The position numbers and the translations under genes are program-made. From the NCBI GenBank assembly GCA_947627625.1, contig CANQWR010000016.1, forward strand, positions 1-40,883: a DNA stretch of 40,883 bases, given 5' to 3'. The notes beneath the pieces are model-generated. The model made no database searches and was not told where the DNA came from. It saw only the letters and a list, made by a program, of their open reading frames with translations. Position 1 is the first letter of the stretch. Each line of letters starts with the position of its first letter. Of the stretch, positions 32,626 through 40,883 are shown one piece after another. The stretch comes from an uncultured Ruminococcus sp. Its GTDB lineage: Bacteria > Bacillota > Clostridia > Oscillospirales > Ruminococcaceae.

Positions 32626-33741
32626 TTGAAGAAAAAAAGAACTCTTAAGGGCTTTACCCTTCTTGAGTTGATAATTGTAATGGCTCTTTTCAGTGTTATT
32701 ATGATGATGGTAATGTCGTTCATTGACCCTGTATCGGGAATAATGAAAAAGACGTCCGTCCGTGAGAGGAGTGCGGCGTATGTCGACAACATAAGCGACT
32801 ACATTTCAAAGTCGATGAAATATGCAAAATTTGTGAGGGTATTTGACGGTGATTTTTGCAGAGGCTCCGACCCCACGGTAGTGGGTGAAGATGAGGCTAT
32901 CGAAACATTTCTCAATGACTTCTTTGACGGCGTGGTTGACAGCGAAAACCACAGAATGACAGGAACAGTGAGAATACTGACCCTCAGCAATGACCCTGCC
33001 GATGCGGGAAAAATTACCGAAACCGCCTACGATTTCACTGCGGGAGACAGTGTACCTACTCTTGATGCTTCAGACCCCACAAACCCGATAAAGGACAGGA
33101 CATTTGACCACGAAAAAGCAGTAGATGTTGATGTTGATTATGATGGGGGTGTGACAGAGGAAGCAATAAACCCCGATACCTTTGAGAGCTATTCCTACTA
33201 CTATCAGCTCGGATACAACACCTTTGACAAGGCGGGAGATGTCGACAGTGCGACAAAGAGTGCACAGGGCATAAGAGCTTCGGAGGACTGCTACTACAGC
33301 AGACTGAATTACCAGTTCAATGCGGACGGCACTCCCATAGAAAACGCCGTTGAAGTTTCAAGAAACAGCTTTTCACTGTCGATAGTCGCATACCTCGACA
33401 ACAGCAAGGATGGTCACAGGAAAATTGATATAGCCGACACCGATGCCTATGGCGATCCGATAACAGTCCCTGCATTTATATCACCTGCTTATATGAGTGT
33501 TGCAAGTATGTCGTTCCCGAACGTGGGCAATTCCGCATCAAGCATAAGCGGACAGTACTACCGCATAGTTCAGGAGAACAACACGGGTGCAATTGAATAT
33601 GTAGACCCGTCAGGCACAGTCCCCAAACTTGAGGCGATAACTGCAAGCGATTTTTATGACACTCCTTTCAGCTACTACAAAGCGGCTTCGGGAAACAAAA
33701 TCCATTTCATATACGTCATTCCGAGTGAGCTGAGTGTCTGA
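32626..33741 (+). CDS. large minor prepilin
   Basis: A 371-residue prepilin with the leader MKKKRTLKG and mature start FTLLELIIVMALFSVIMM (Glu at position 5), followed by a soluble domain of about 330 residues rich in Asp, Tyr and Ser. Such long minor pilins resemble PilW/PulJ-type proteins. The start is TTG at 32626, eight bases after AGGAGG; no ATG is available before the leader. It is the last gene of the pilC operon and ends before a two-way terminator. Confidence 0.9.
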   Translation: MKKKRTLKGFTLLELIIVMALFSVIMMMVMSFIDPVSGIMKKTSVRERSAAYVDNISDYISKSMKYAKFVRVFDGDFCRGSDPTVVGEDEAIETFLNDFFDGVVDSENHRMTGTVRILTLSNDPADAGKITETAYDFTAGDSVPTLDASDPTNPIKDRTFDHEKAVDVDVDYDGGVTEEAINPDTFESYSYYYQLGYNTFDKAGDVDSATKSAQGIRASEDCYYSRLNYQFNADGTPIENAVEVSRNSFSLSIVAYLDNSKDGHRKIDIADTDAYGDPITVPAFISPAYMSVASMSFPNVGNSASSISGQYYRIVQENNTGAIEYVDPSGTVPKLEAITASDFYDTPFSYYKAASGNKIHFIYVIPSELSV

Positions 33742-33767
33742 CGAAATGCCGTATAATGAACAAGTAA

Positions 33768-33830
33768 GTTAAAAAAAAAAAAAAAGGCAGCAGTATGTGT
33801 AAAAACTGCTGCTGCCTATGTTTTTTATTT
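33768..33830. terminator. bidirectional terminator
   Basis: GGCAGCAG (33786-33793) pairs with CTGCTGCC (33809-33816), with an A-run on the left and T-run on the right. It serves the convergent prepilin gene (plus) and pilD (minus). Confidence 0.88.
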
Positions 33831-33838
33831 TGTCTGAT

Positions 33839-34678
33839 TTACTGTACCTTTTCTGCAAGAAGTCCGAGATACCACTGTGCAATGCCGTTGCCCCACAGAG
33901 AACTCACAGCTATCCCGATTGAGAGGAACGGTCCGAAAGCAAATTTTGACTGCCCCGTGACTCTCTTGTAAAGTAGTCCGCCCACAGCGGCGGAGACAAT
34001 TCCAATCAACGCTGAAACGATAACAGCCTGCGTACCGAGAAAAGCTCCGCCCGCAATCATAAGTATTGTGTCGCCCAGCTCAATTGCACGGAAATCCTCG
34101 CCGTACTTCTTTTTTATGAAACTACGGCTTACTTCACCAATGACGAAAAATGGAACGCTTATTACAAGAGAGCCGATTATTCTGTGCTTTAGCGGAACGG
34201 AGTCTGTGAGAAGTGCGGAGACGACTGCAAGCAGAAAAATCAGCCCTACTATAACCATATCTATTTCCATTGTGTCCCAGTCCATGAAGCCGACGACTAT
34301 GAGGAGTGACATAACACCGCAGGTTATTATGGATTCAGTGTTTATGTCCATAACTGCAAACGTCAGGACGTACAGTATGCCGTTGAGACTCTCAACGACA
34401 GGGTATCTCGGTGATATTCTCTCACCACAGCTGTGACATCTGCCTTTGAGGGCAATCCAGCTGAAAACGGGTATCAGGTCAACGGGTCTTATTTTCGCCC
34501 CGCACGTCATACAGTGTGAGGAGCGTTTTATAAGAGATTCGTGTCTCGGAAGTCTCAGAATGACAACATTCAGAAAGCTCCCGATACAGATGCCGTAGAG
34601 AAAAACTATCAGGTAAAACATGATTTTGAACGGAAGCTCCGTGAATTCGCTGTGGAGCATATTTTCAAATCCAAACAT
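33839..34678 (-). CDS. pilD: prepilin peptidase / N-methyltransferase
   Basis: This membrane aspartic protease cuts the leader from prepilins and usually methylates the new N-terminus. The 279 residues contain the N-terminal methylase-type domain with GSFLNVVILRLPRHESL and the two zinc pairs CMTC and CHSC (about residues 57 and 81). About seven membrane helices follow, with candidate catalytic Asp residues in GFMDWDTMEID and ELGDTILMIAG. The ATG at 34678 has GGAGG seven bases upstream, preferred over an upstream in-frame start. It has its own promoter (34713-34740), opposite in direction to pilB, with which it shares the upstream region. Confidence 0.95.
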   Translation of the reverse strand: MFGFENMLHSEFTELPFKIMFYLIVFLYGICIGSFLNVVILRLPRHESLIKRSSHCMTCGAKIRPVDLIPVFSWIALKGRCHSCGERISPRYPVVESLNGILYVLTFAVMDINTESIITCGVMSLLIVVGFMDWDTMEIDMVIVGLIFLLAVVSALLTDSVPLKHRIIGSLVISVPFFVIGEVSRSFIKKKYGEDFRAIELGDTILMIAGGAFLGTQAVIVSALIGIVSAAVGGLLYKRVTGQSKFAFGPFLSIGIAVSSLWGNGIAQWYLGLLAEKVQ

Positions 34679-34712
34679 GGTTTTACCTCCTTTCATAAAA
34701 TTTTCATATCTT

Positions 34713-34740
34713 ATTATAGCACAATTTTAAGAAATTTCAA
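34713..34740 (-). promoter_or_regulatory. promoter of pilD
   Basis: On the minus strand, TTGAAA (34740-34735), a 16-base spacer and TATAAT (34718-34713). Confidence 0.75.
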
Positions 34741-34805
34741 GTATAAATTCAGGATTTTGCCGTATTTTGTCGGCAAATTCTCAAATCAAACACCGGAGGT
34801 ATATT

Positions 34806-36482
34806 ATGAGAAATGAAAGAATCGGCGATTACCTTGTAAGTCAAGGTCTAATCACCACAGAACAGCTCACACAGGTTCTTGCTGCTCAGAAAGAATCAAA
34901 CGGTACAAAAAAATTCGGAGACGTTGTTGTTGAACTCGGATTTATGTCGGAAGTCAATTTTACAAAGGCACTTGCAAACAAACTCAGAGTGCAGTACGTT
35001 GACCTTGACACCGCCGAGATAAATTCGGAGGCGGTACAGAAAGTCCCCGAGGCACTTGCAAGAAAGCACACCGTAATTGCAATAGCAGTCACGGGAAAAC
35101 GTCTGACAGTCGCTACAAATGACCCTGTAAACTTCATAGTACTTGAAGATATAAAAGTCTCCACAGGTATGGACACAGTCCCCGTCCTTGCGACTACCAC
35201 CGCAATAAATAAAGCAATAGGCAAGAACTACTCAATGCAGAACGTTGACAGCGTTGTCGACAGTATCGCCGCCATGAACGCAAACAATGTGGACGCAGAG
35301 GAAGAGGAGTCCAAGGACAGAGTAGAGAGTGCTCCTATAGTAAAACTTGCTACCACTATTATAGAGAACTCCTACAGAGCAGACGCTACCGATATTCACA
35401 TTGAGCCTTTCAAGACATATACGAGAATAAGAATCCGTGTAAACGGCGACTTGGTCGAACTTATGAATATATCGAGTGCGGTACACAGTGCCCTTGCAAC
35501 CCGTCTCAAACTTATAAGCGGTATGAACATCGCCGAAAAGAGAATCCCGCAGGACGGCCGTTTCACACAGGTCGTTGACGGAACTACACTTGATGTCCGT
35601 GTGTCGTCACTCCCAATGGTAAACGGCGAGAAGATAGTTATTCGTATTCTGTCAACAGGACAGATTGCACTCCGTAAGATTACAGACTTGGGTATGTCGG
35701 AGTATAATTACAAACTCTTTGAGTCAATGCTGCGTGTGCCGCAGGGAGTTATCCTTGTAACAGGTCCTACAGGTTCAGGTAAAACTACCACCCTCTATGC
35801 CGCACTTGGTGAACTTGCAAAGCCTAATGTAAACGTTATCACGGTTGAGGACCCTGTCGAGAAGGCGATAGACGGTATAAATCAGTGTCAGGTAAACGCA
35901 AAGGCGGGAATGACTTTCGCAGCAGCCCTCCGTTCAATTCTCCGTCAGGACCCTGATATAGTAATGGTCGGTGAGATGCGTGACTCCGAGACTGCCGACA
36001 TCGGTATTCGTGCGGCTATCACGGGACACCTTGTTCTCTCCACACTTCATACAAACGATGCCGCTTCAACGGTTGTACGTCTTATAGACATGGGCGTTGC
36101 GGCTTACATGGTTGCGACTTCTCTGATAGGCGTTATTGCACAGCGTCTTATAAAGGTACTCTGCCCGGAGTGCAAAACTCCCAGAATCACCACGGAGGAG
36201 GAAAACGACCTTCTCGGCGTTGAGCAGTCCATACAGATATTTGATCCGTGTGGATGTGTGTCCTGCAACAACACGGGTTACAGGGGAAGAACTGCAATTC
36301 ACGAGATTATCCACTGTACGGCAAAGGTGTCTTCTATAATTGCCGCCAACGGAAGCAAGGAGGAAATCGAGGCTGCCGCTAAGGACAACGGAACTAAACT
36401 TCTCCGTGACAACGCTGCCGAACTGTGCATTGCGGGAAAGACCTCTATTGACGAGGTTATCAGAACTACATATACAGTCTGA
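34806..36482 (+). CDS. pilB: type IV pilus extension ATPase PilB
   Basis: PilB hydrolyses ATP to drive pilin assembly. The 558 residues carry an N-terminal MshEN/T2SSE domain (about 1-150), an acidic linker (ANNVDAEEEESKD) and the GspE ATPase domain: Walker A GPTGSGKTTT (320-329), Asp box, Walker B IVMVGEMRD (385-393) and His box GHLVLSTLHTNDAA. A four-Cys zinc site (CPEC near 453, CVSC near 484) is typical of PilB/GspE. The ATG has CGGAGG seven bases upstream; an upstream 13-codon extension lacks a site. A small hairpin (TTTGCCG/CGGCAAA, about 34756-34778) lies just before the ribosome site. Followed by pilT. Confidence 0.97.
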   Translation: MRNERIGDYLVSQGLITTEQLTQVLAAQKESNGTKKFGDVVVELGFMSEVNFTKALANKLRVQYVDLDTAEINSEAVQKVPEALARKHTVIAIAVTGKRLTVATNDPVNFIVLEDIKVSTGMDTVPVLATTTAINKAIGKNYSMQNVDSVVDSIAAMNANNVDAEEEESKDRVESAPIVKLATTIIENSYRADATDIHIEPFKTYTRIRIRVNGDLVELMNISSAVHSALATRLKLISGMNIAEKRIPQDGRFTQVVDGTTLDVRVSSLPMVNGEKIVIRILSTGQIALRKITDLGMSEYNYKLFESMLRVPQGVILVTGPTGSGKTTTLYAALGELAKPNVNVITVEDPVEKAIDGINQCQVNAKAGMTFAAALRSILRQDPDIVMVGEMRDSETADIGIRAAITGHLVLSTLHTNDAASTVVRLIDMGVAAYMVATSLIGVIAQRLIKVLCPECKTPRITTEEENDLLGVEQSIQIFDPCGCVSCNNTGYRGRTAIHEIIHCTAKVSSIIAANGSKEEIEAAAKDNGTKLLRDNAAELCIAGKTSIDEVIRTTYTV

Positions 36483-36545
36483 TATTAAAATCCTGAAAAT
36501 TTTTTGTGTAATATATAATCATAAATTAACCGGGAGGAACAAAAA

Positions 36546-37616
36546 ATGGCTATTGAAATCAACAGAATCCTTGACGAGGTAAGACTTCTCGGCTGTTCAG
36601 ACCTTCACTTTACCTACGGAATTGCCCCTGTAGTGCGTCTGAACGGCTCTCTCAGAACAATGCGTTCACAGTACCCCGAAATGGACGAGGAGGAAATTCT
36701 CAGCATTGTAAGTCAGATGACCAACGACACTCAGCAGACGCAGGTAAACAGGCACATTGATACCGACTTCTCTTTCCAGACAAGAAGCGGTTATCGTCAC
36801 CGTGTCAACGTGTACTTCCAGAAGGGCAAACCCGCTATAGCAATACGTCTTCTGAGAAACGATATTCCTACTCTCAAAGACTTAAGTCTGCCCGACATTC
36901 TTGAGGACTTTGCGATGCGTCCCCGTGGACTTATTCTTGTAACAGGTCCTACAGGTTCGGGAAAATCCACCACTCTTGCGGGAATGATAGATTTCGTAAA
37001 CCTCAACAGAAGTGCCCACATAATCACGGTTGAGGACCCTATAGAGTACGTCCACGAACACAAGAGGTGTATGGTGAACCAGAGAGAAATCGGCGATGAC
37101 GTCGGAAGTTTCGCACTTGCTTTGCGTGCTGCACTCCGTGAAGACCCCGATGTTATCCTCGTCGGAGAGATGCGTGACTTTGAGACAATCCAGGCTGCCG
37201 TGACCGCTGCCGAGACAGGTCACCTTGTCATGTCCACCCTCCACACGACCTCCGCAGCAGATACGATAAACCGTATCATAGACGTTTACCCCGAACACCA
37301 GCAGCAGCAGATACGTACACAGCTTGCGAATAACCTTGTCGGCGTTGTGTCGCAGACCCTCATTCCGAAGCGTGACGGTTCGGGACGTATCGCCGTTCTG
37401 GAAATTCTCAACGTCACGGACGCTATTTCGGCTATGATTCGTGACAACAAAATCCACCTCATTCAGTCCGCTATCCAGACGGGTAAACAGGACGGCATGA
37501 TGAGCCTTGATATGGAACTCGCAAGGTACACAAAAACAGGCGTTATCAAAGAGACCGACGCACTCGAAAAGTGCCAGGACAAGGCGGAGTTTTACAGGTA
37601 TCTCAATCAGCTGTAA
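36546..37616 (+). CDS. pilT: type IV pilus retraction ATPase PilT
   Basis: PilT drives pilus retraction and twitching motility. The 356-residue length is typical. Walker A GPTGSGKSTT (134-143), Asp box ITVEDPIEYVH, Walker B DVILVGEMRD and His box GHLVMSTLHTTSA are present; the C-terminal LLxxN-like segment (VLEILNVTDAISAMIR) is typical of PilT. The four-Cys site of PilB is absent, as expected. The ATG has GGGAGG seven bases upstream. It lies about 60 bases after pilB and is probably co-transcribed with it. Its presence suggests retractable pili. Confidence 0.97.
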   Translation: MAIEINRILDEVRLLGCSDLHFTYGIAPVVRLNGSLRTMRSQYPEMDEEEILSIVSQMTNDTQQTQVNRHIDTDFSFQTRSGYRHRVNVYFQKGKPAIAIRLLRNDIPTLKDLSLPDILEDFAMRPRGLILVTGPTGSGKSTTLAGMIDFVNLNRSAHIITVEDPIEYVHEHKRCMVNQREIGDDVGSFALALRAALREDPDVILVGEMRDFETIQAAVTAAETGHLVMSTLHTTSAADTINRIIDVYPEHQQQQIRTQLANNLVGVVSQTLIPKRDGSGRIAVLEILNVTDAISAMIRDNKIHLIQSAIQTGKQDGMMSLDMELARYTKTGVIKETDALEKCQDKAEFYRYLNQL

Positions 37617-37649
37617 TATACTCGCTGTATAACGGTCTTCTGAAAATAC

Positions 37650-37682
37650 TGTGAATAGATTAGAAAAATTATTTTATTCACA
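37650..37682 (+). repeat. TGTGAATA inverted repeat upstream of the major pilin
   Basis: TGTGAATA (37650-37657) and TATTCACA (37675-37682) form a perfect 8-bp inverted repeat with a 17-base centre. The half-site recurs in the pilin promoter spacers at about 37791 and 39672. Confidence 0.65.
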
Positions 37683-37782
37683 AAATGTTGTGCAATTTGA
37701 CGAAAACCCGTTCCCGAAAATGGCTATTTACCGTTGGCGGTGTAAAAAATTGAAAAATCGTGAATTATTTTTTAGAAAACTA

Positions 37783-37811
37783 TTGACATTCTGTGAATGG
37801 GGTGTTATAAT
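37783..37811 (+). promoter_or_regulatory. consensus promoter of the major pilin
   Basis: TTGACA (37783-37788), a 17-base spacer with CTGTGAAT, and TATAAT (37806-37811): a full consensus, fitting high expression. Leader of about 55 bases before AAGGAGG and the ATG. Confidence 0.9.
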
Positions 37812-37871
37812 ATAATCACGATAAAGGTTCGGGAGAACCGAAAAAATTTATAATTAAGGAGGTTTTCACAT

Positions 37872-38396
37872 ATGAAAACTACAAAGAAAGGTTTTACGCT
37901 GATTGAGCTGATCGTCGTTATCGCAATCATCGGCGTGCTCGCAGCAATCCTCGTTCCGTCGATGCTCGGCTATGTAAAGAAATCCAAGCTCTCATCGGCA
38001 AACACAGCTGCTTCAAACGTTTACAAGGCTATCAACACAGCTCTCACAGAGATGGACGAAGAGGGCGTTGACGCTACAGCAGAAGCTGATTTCGACATTG
38101 CAGCAGATACTTGGTCTTTGACTGATGATGGCGACCTTGGCGGAGCAATGGATACTTTCAGAGCTAAAGTTGTTAAGTTCTTTGCAGACCTCGACAAGAT
38201 TAAGTACGGCAAGGCTTCAATCGCTGACGGTGCTTGCGTAGCTGTTGCTTGTGCTACAGACTCCACATACACAGGTACTTATCCCGTAGGCGTTGTTACA
38301 AACGACAACTATGAGGATTACAAGCCCACTGATAACATTGACGCTGCTCTTGAAGCTGCTAAGGCTAAGGCTAAGCCCGAGGGTTCAGGTGACTGA
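37872..38396 (+). CDS. pilA: major type IV pilin PilA
   Basis: The 174-residue prepilin has leader MKTTKKG and mature start FTLIELIVVIAIIGVLAAIL (Glu at position 5), continuing into LVPSMLGYVKKSKLSSANTA, the classic pilin helix. The soluble domain is Ala/Asp rich with two cysteines close together (GACVAVACATD). The perfect promoter, strong AAGGAGG site and own terminator mark it as a highly expressed single gene, hence the major pilin. In Ruminococcus, pilin-like proteins have been linked to cellulose adhesion; whether that holds here is inference. Confidence 0.94.
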   Translation: MKTTKKGFTLIELIVVIAIIGVLAAILVPSMLGYVKKSKLSSANTAASNVYKAINTALTEMDEEGVDATAEADFDIAADTWSLTDDGDLGGAMDTFRAKVVKFFADLDKIKYGKASIADGACVAVACATDSTYTGTYPVGVVTNDNYEDYKPTDNIDAALEAAKAKAKPEGSGD

Positions 38397-38434
38397 TTTA
38401 GCTAAAAACTGAATTGACTAAAAAAATAAAAAAT

Positions 38435-38460
38435 CTCTCCCGAAAGGGAGAGGTTTTTTC
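38435..38460 (+). terminator. terminator of pilA
   Basis: CTCTCCC (38435-38441), GAAA loop, GGGAGAG (38446-38452), followed by GG and a T-run: a textbook intrinsic terminator. Confidence 0.92.
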
Positions 38461-38507
38461 TTTGAGGGGGCTTTTTTATCAATAATAAAAACATTTATTC
38501 ATATATC

Positions 38508-39602
38508 TTGTGTACGGTTTTTTCGGCGGGGCTTGCCTGTGGCGGAACTTATCTCGCTCTCGGCGATAAACTCGAAACAGCCCGAAAATACGCCGTTCTC
38601 GCCGAGACGGAGGATTTTCTTGAAAGTGTAAACTATCCCGACTTTGACCGCCAAAACGCTGTTGCGGGCTATATTTCGGGCGGCGGCGACAAGTGGACAC
38701 GCTATACCCCCGACGACGAAATTGCAAGTGCGGAAAATTACGTAAATACGTCGGGAACTGCCGCCGCAAGCGGTTTTCAAATTCAGCTTGCAGACAGCGG
38801 AAATATTCTTGTGTCGGAGGTCACAAAAAACCTTGCAATGTATAACTGCGGGGTGCGACAGGGCGACGAAATTTCCGCTATAGACGGCGAAAATGTCATT
38901 GAGGCGGGCTTTGAAAATATTTCAAGCAAACTTCTCGGCAAGCAGGACACACAGTGTCGGCTTGAAATTTTAAGAGACGGCAAAACTTTTAACTTTACTT
39001 TTACAAGAGACAACGAATATCAGCGGGAGATGGCGTGGAAAAAGTTAAATAATTTCGGCTATCTCGACATTGACCATGTAAATATGTTTACGGACGGCTA
39101 TATAAAAAAAGCTCTTGACGAAATCGGCGACGTGGACGGCTATATTCTCGACCTCAGAGACAACACGGGCGGTGCAACCGAGTCGACTGTTGAGGGCATG
39201 GACTACCTTGTCGGCGAAAATAATGTCACGCTCACACGCTTTGACGGTACGGATTTTGCGGTCTATGAGACCCACGACGGCGACGATTACGAGGGGAAGC
39301 CGATTGTTGTCCTTGTCAACCCCGTGACGGCGAGCTCTGCCGAGATTATGACCGTTCTTGCAAAACAGGCGGGCGGGACTGTAATTGGCGAAAAAACTGT
39401 CGGGAAGGGCGTTTTCCAGACCGACAAAACCCTCAAAAGCGGGGGTTCTCTGCACTACACGGCGGGGACTTATACCGTCGGCGATTGGGAGTGCTATCAC
39501 GGTGTCGGCATTCAGCCCGACATTGAAATCAAGATGGACTACTCACTAATCGGCACGGACGACGATATTCAGCTGAAAAAAGCCCTTGAAATTCTGAAGT
39601 GA
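38508..39602 (+). CDS. S41 (CtpA-type) PDZ protease
   Basis: A C-terminal processing protease family member, 364 residues from the TTG used here. It has an N-terminal membrane or signal helix (FSAGLACGGTYLAL), a PDZ domain (about residues 85-170: AMYNCGVRQGDEISAIDGE) and the S41 catalytic domain. The Ser (PVTASSAEIM) and Lys (GEKTVGKGVF) nucleophile pair is intact. TTG has no ribosome site; the open frame reaches back to 38466, and an in-frame ATC at 38478 lies seven bases after GAGGGGG (INNKNIYSYILC), so the true start may be that ATC or a lost ATG. It sits between two pilin genes, so it may process pili or surface proteins. Confidence 0.85.
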   Translation: MCTVFSAGLACGGTYLALGDKLETARKYAVLAETEDFLESVNYPDFDRQNAVAGYISGGGDKWTRYTPDDEIASAENYVNTSGTAAASGFQIQLADSGNILVSEVTKNLAMYNCGVRQGDEISAIDGENVIEAGFENISSKLLGKQDTQCRLEILRDGKTFNFTFTRDNEYQREMAWKKLNNFGYLDIDHVNMFTDGYIKKALDEIGDVDGYILDLRDNTGGATESTVEGMDYLVGENNVTLTRFDGTDFAVYETHDGDDYEGKPIVVLVNPVTASSAEIMTVLAKQAGGTVIGEKTVGKGVFQTDKTLKSGGSLHYTAGTYTVGDWECYHGVGIQPDIEIKMDYSLIGTDDDIQLKKALEILK

Positions 39603-39664
39603 TTTTTGTGGAATACTCCCAAAAAACCGTGTGATTATTTGTCAAATCTCACGAAAAAAATTTA

Positions 39665-39693
39665 TTGACAATCTGTGAATAATATGCTATAAT
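39665..39693 (+). promoter_or_regulatory. consensus promoter of the downstream prepilin
   Basis: TTGACA (39665-39670), a 17-base spacer with TCTGTGAAT, and TATAAT (39688-39693). It matches the pilA promoter in both hexamers and the CTGTGAAT box at the same place. Confidence 0.9.
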
Positions 39694-39743
39694 TTATTTG
39701 AATTGAACCGAGTTTGAGAATTAAGTTTAGGAGGCGTTCTTTT

Positions 39744-40313
39744 ATGAAAACCAAAAAGGGCTTTACACTTATAGAGATGATCATAGTTCTGGCTATAATC
39801 GGCATATTTGCGGCTATGCTCATGCCGTCGTGGGGCAATATGCTTTCGAGTGCGAAATGGAGGTCCGCCAACAACAAGGCGAAAGCTATCTTTAACGCCG
39901 CACAGACCGTCGCAACGGATTTTAAGTTCAGGGAGCGTTCACAGGGCAAGAACTACATGACATCCGACACCGACACCGATTTCTATTTCTACTGGGACGG
40001 CTCAAACGGCTATAAGTGCGATGCGTCGGGAAATCCCGTCGGTTCGGGCAGCGACATCGATTTCGGCAATGAGAAAATGGGCAGCACGATAAGGAAAATT
40101 GTGGACGACGGAATGGTCTACAAGGTCTATATAAAGAACTATCAGGTGCAGTCCGTGACCTGCGGAAGGTACGAGAGCGACGGCTTTATAGGGGCTTATC
40201 CCGTCACCGTCGACAAACTTCTTGAGACGAGGGGCGACCTTTCTATGGGCATAATAAGGGGTTCACGTGTGAAAGGTTCGAATATGGCGGATTTTGCCAC
40301 GCCGACAACGTGA
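39744..40313 (+). CDS. type IV prepilin
   Basis: A 189-residue prepilin with leader MKTKKG and mature start FTLIEMIIVLAIIGIFAAML (Glu at position 5). The helix is followed by a Trp-containing region (MPSWGNMLSSAKWRSANNKA) and a soluble domain rich in Gly, Asp and Tyr with two cysteines (YKCDASG, VTCGRYE). The ATG has AGGAGG about nine bases upstream; an upstream extension of ten codons is not used. It has its own promoter and terminator, so it is expressed apart from the operon, perhaps together with pilA. Confidence 0.92.
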   Translation: MKTKKGFTLIEMIIVLAIIGIFAAMLMPSWGNMLSSAKWRSANNKAKAIFNAAQTVATDFKFRERSQGKNYMTSDTDTDFYFYWDGSNGYKCDASGNPVGSGSDIDFGNEKMGSTIRKIVDDGMVYKVYIKNYQVQSVTCGRYESDGFIGAYPVTVDKLLETRGDLSMGIIRGSRVKGSNMADFATPTT

Positions 40314-40322
40314 TTTTCGGAG

Positions 40323-40351
40323 ACAGCACAGCTTGACTGTGCTGTTTTTTT
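40323..40351 (+). terminator. terminator after the last prepilin
   Basis: ACAGCACAG (40323-40331) pairs with CTGTGCTGT (40337-40345) around a CTTGA loop, followed by a T-run. Confidence 0.93.
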
Positions 40352-40409
40352 GTCGGTGTGCTTGTACAATTTTCACAAAAACGTGTAAAAAATATGTCGG
40401 AAGTTTTAC

Positions 40410-40438
40410 TTGACATTTCAGAAAATAAGTGATATAAT
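40410..40438 (+). promoter_or_regulatory. rRNA promoter P1
   Basis: TTGACA (40410-40415), a 17-base spacer and TATAAT (40433-40438), followed by AATAAAGCTGT. Confidence 0.9.
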
Positions 40439-40578
40439 AATAAAGCTGTCGGACGAAAGGGACGGTTTTGGAAAGGATTTCGGGAGTTTTTGCCACGATG
40501 TTTCTGGGCACTTGGTAACGTGCTTATTGGTACAGAAGTCGTGGGGAAAAATTAAAAGAAAAAATTTTCAAAAAGGTC

Positions 40579-40607
40579 TTGACAAGCCGACGGAAATGTG
40601 ATATAAT
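40579..40607 (+). promoter_or_regulatory. rRNA promoter P2
   Basis: TTGACA (40579-40584), a 17-base spacer and TATAAT (40602-40607), followed by AAATAAGCTGT. It resembles P1 downstream of the -10, as in tandem rrn promoters of Firmicutes. Confidence 0.9.
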
Positions 40608-40822
40608 AAATAAGCTGTTTGAGTGAAAAAAACGGCAGTCGGCATCTTGAAAACTGAACAATACGAAGAAATGCGAACTTGTTAAAAAGTACGACCCTTA
40701 AATTTCTTTTTACAAAGTCGTGGCGGACTTAAATAAATAAAAAAACGCCGAACGCATAGCGTTTTAACAGGATTTCAATTTCGGTTTTGCGGGGAACTGC
40801 AAAACTGATTTGATATACAATT
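40608..40822 (+). other. rRNA operon leader
   Basis: The untranslated leader includes CTTGAAAACTGAACAATACG, common near rRNA genes in Firmicutes. A boxA-like TTTCTTTTTACA lies near 40708, and a small hairpin (AAACGC/GCGTTT) near 40742-40765. TTTTTACAAAG occurs twice (about 40711 and 40821). No gene is seen. Confidence 0.6.
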
Positions 40823-40883
40823 TTTACAAAGAGTTTGATCCTGGCTCAGGACGAACGCTGGCGGCACGCTTAACACATGCAAG
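40823..40883 (+). rRNA. rrs: 16S ribosomal RNA, 5' end (cut by the window edge)
   Basis: AGAGTTTGATCCTGGCTCAG (the universal 27F site) starts at 40830, matching E. coli position 8, so the mature end is near 40823. The following GACGAACGCTGGCGGC is typical of bacterial 16S. Only the first ~60 bases are inside the window. Confidence 0.97.

Noticed and set aside
40410-40601. Open frame between the rRNA promoters
   Set aside because: It lies across consensus promoters and leader sequence with no ribosome site.
1-40822. tRNA genes or insertion-sequence transposases
   Set aside because: None were recognised by eye: no clear cloverleaf with TTCNANNC arm and no transposase-like protein. A dedicated scan could still find a tRNA just outside the window, near the rRNA operon.

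Overview
The window looks like the chromosome of a low-to-moderate GC Gram-positive anaerobe of the Clostridia, most likely Ruminococcus or a close Oscillospiraceae relative. This is inferred from consensus sigma-A promoters (TTGACA-17-TATAAT), strong GGAGG ribosome binding sites, a purine operon with split-PurH genes, a Gram-positive type IV pilus cluster without a secretin gene, and the start of a 16S rRNA gene at the right edge. No read-level or database check was possible.

Region 1 (about 0.2-10.6 kb, all minus strand) is a de novo purine operon. It reads purE, a DUF6440-like gene, purC, purF, purM, two small membrane genes, purN, an unknown gene, purO (archaeal-type IMP cyclohydrolase), a coiled-coil gene, a tandem family of small membrane proteins, and a stand-alone AICAR transformylase. 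The last two steps of IMP synthesis are therefore made by two separate proteins instead of bifunctional PurH. The PurF has an intact phosphoribosyltransferase half but has lost the N-terminal cysteine and other glutaminase residues, so it may use free ammonia.

Region 2 (about 10.6-25 kb) is accessory and housekeeping DNA: two BspA-like leucine-rich-repeat proteins and a WG-repeat membrane protein, a GT2 glycosyltransferase, a 789-residue disordered protein built from repeated short acidic/hydrophobic motifs, a TPR-like protein, yajC with a TIGR04086-like membrane protein, and an HtrA protease next to an OmpR-type two-component system. Seven blocks of a GC-rich modular intergenic repeat, in both orientations, separate these genes.

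Region 3 (about 25.2-40.3 kb) is a type IV pilus locus: pilC, a pilM-pilN fusion, pilO, a 941-residue PilX-like surface protein, two prepilins, prepilin peptidase pilD (opposite strand), pilB, pilT, a major pilin, an S41 protease and another prepilin. The major pilin and the last prepilin each have a perfect consensus promoter sharing a CTGTGAAT box in the spacer. None of the GC-rich repeats occurs here.

Region 4 (about 40.4 kb to the end) holds tandem rRNA promoters, a leader and the first ~60 nt of a 16S rRNA gene, cut by the window edge.
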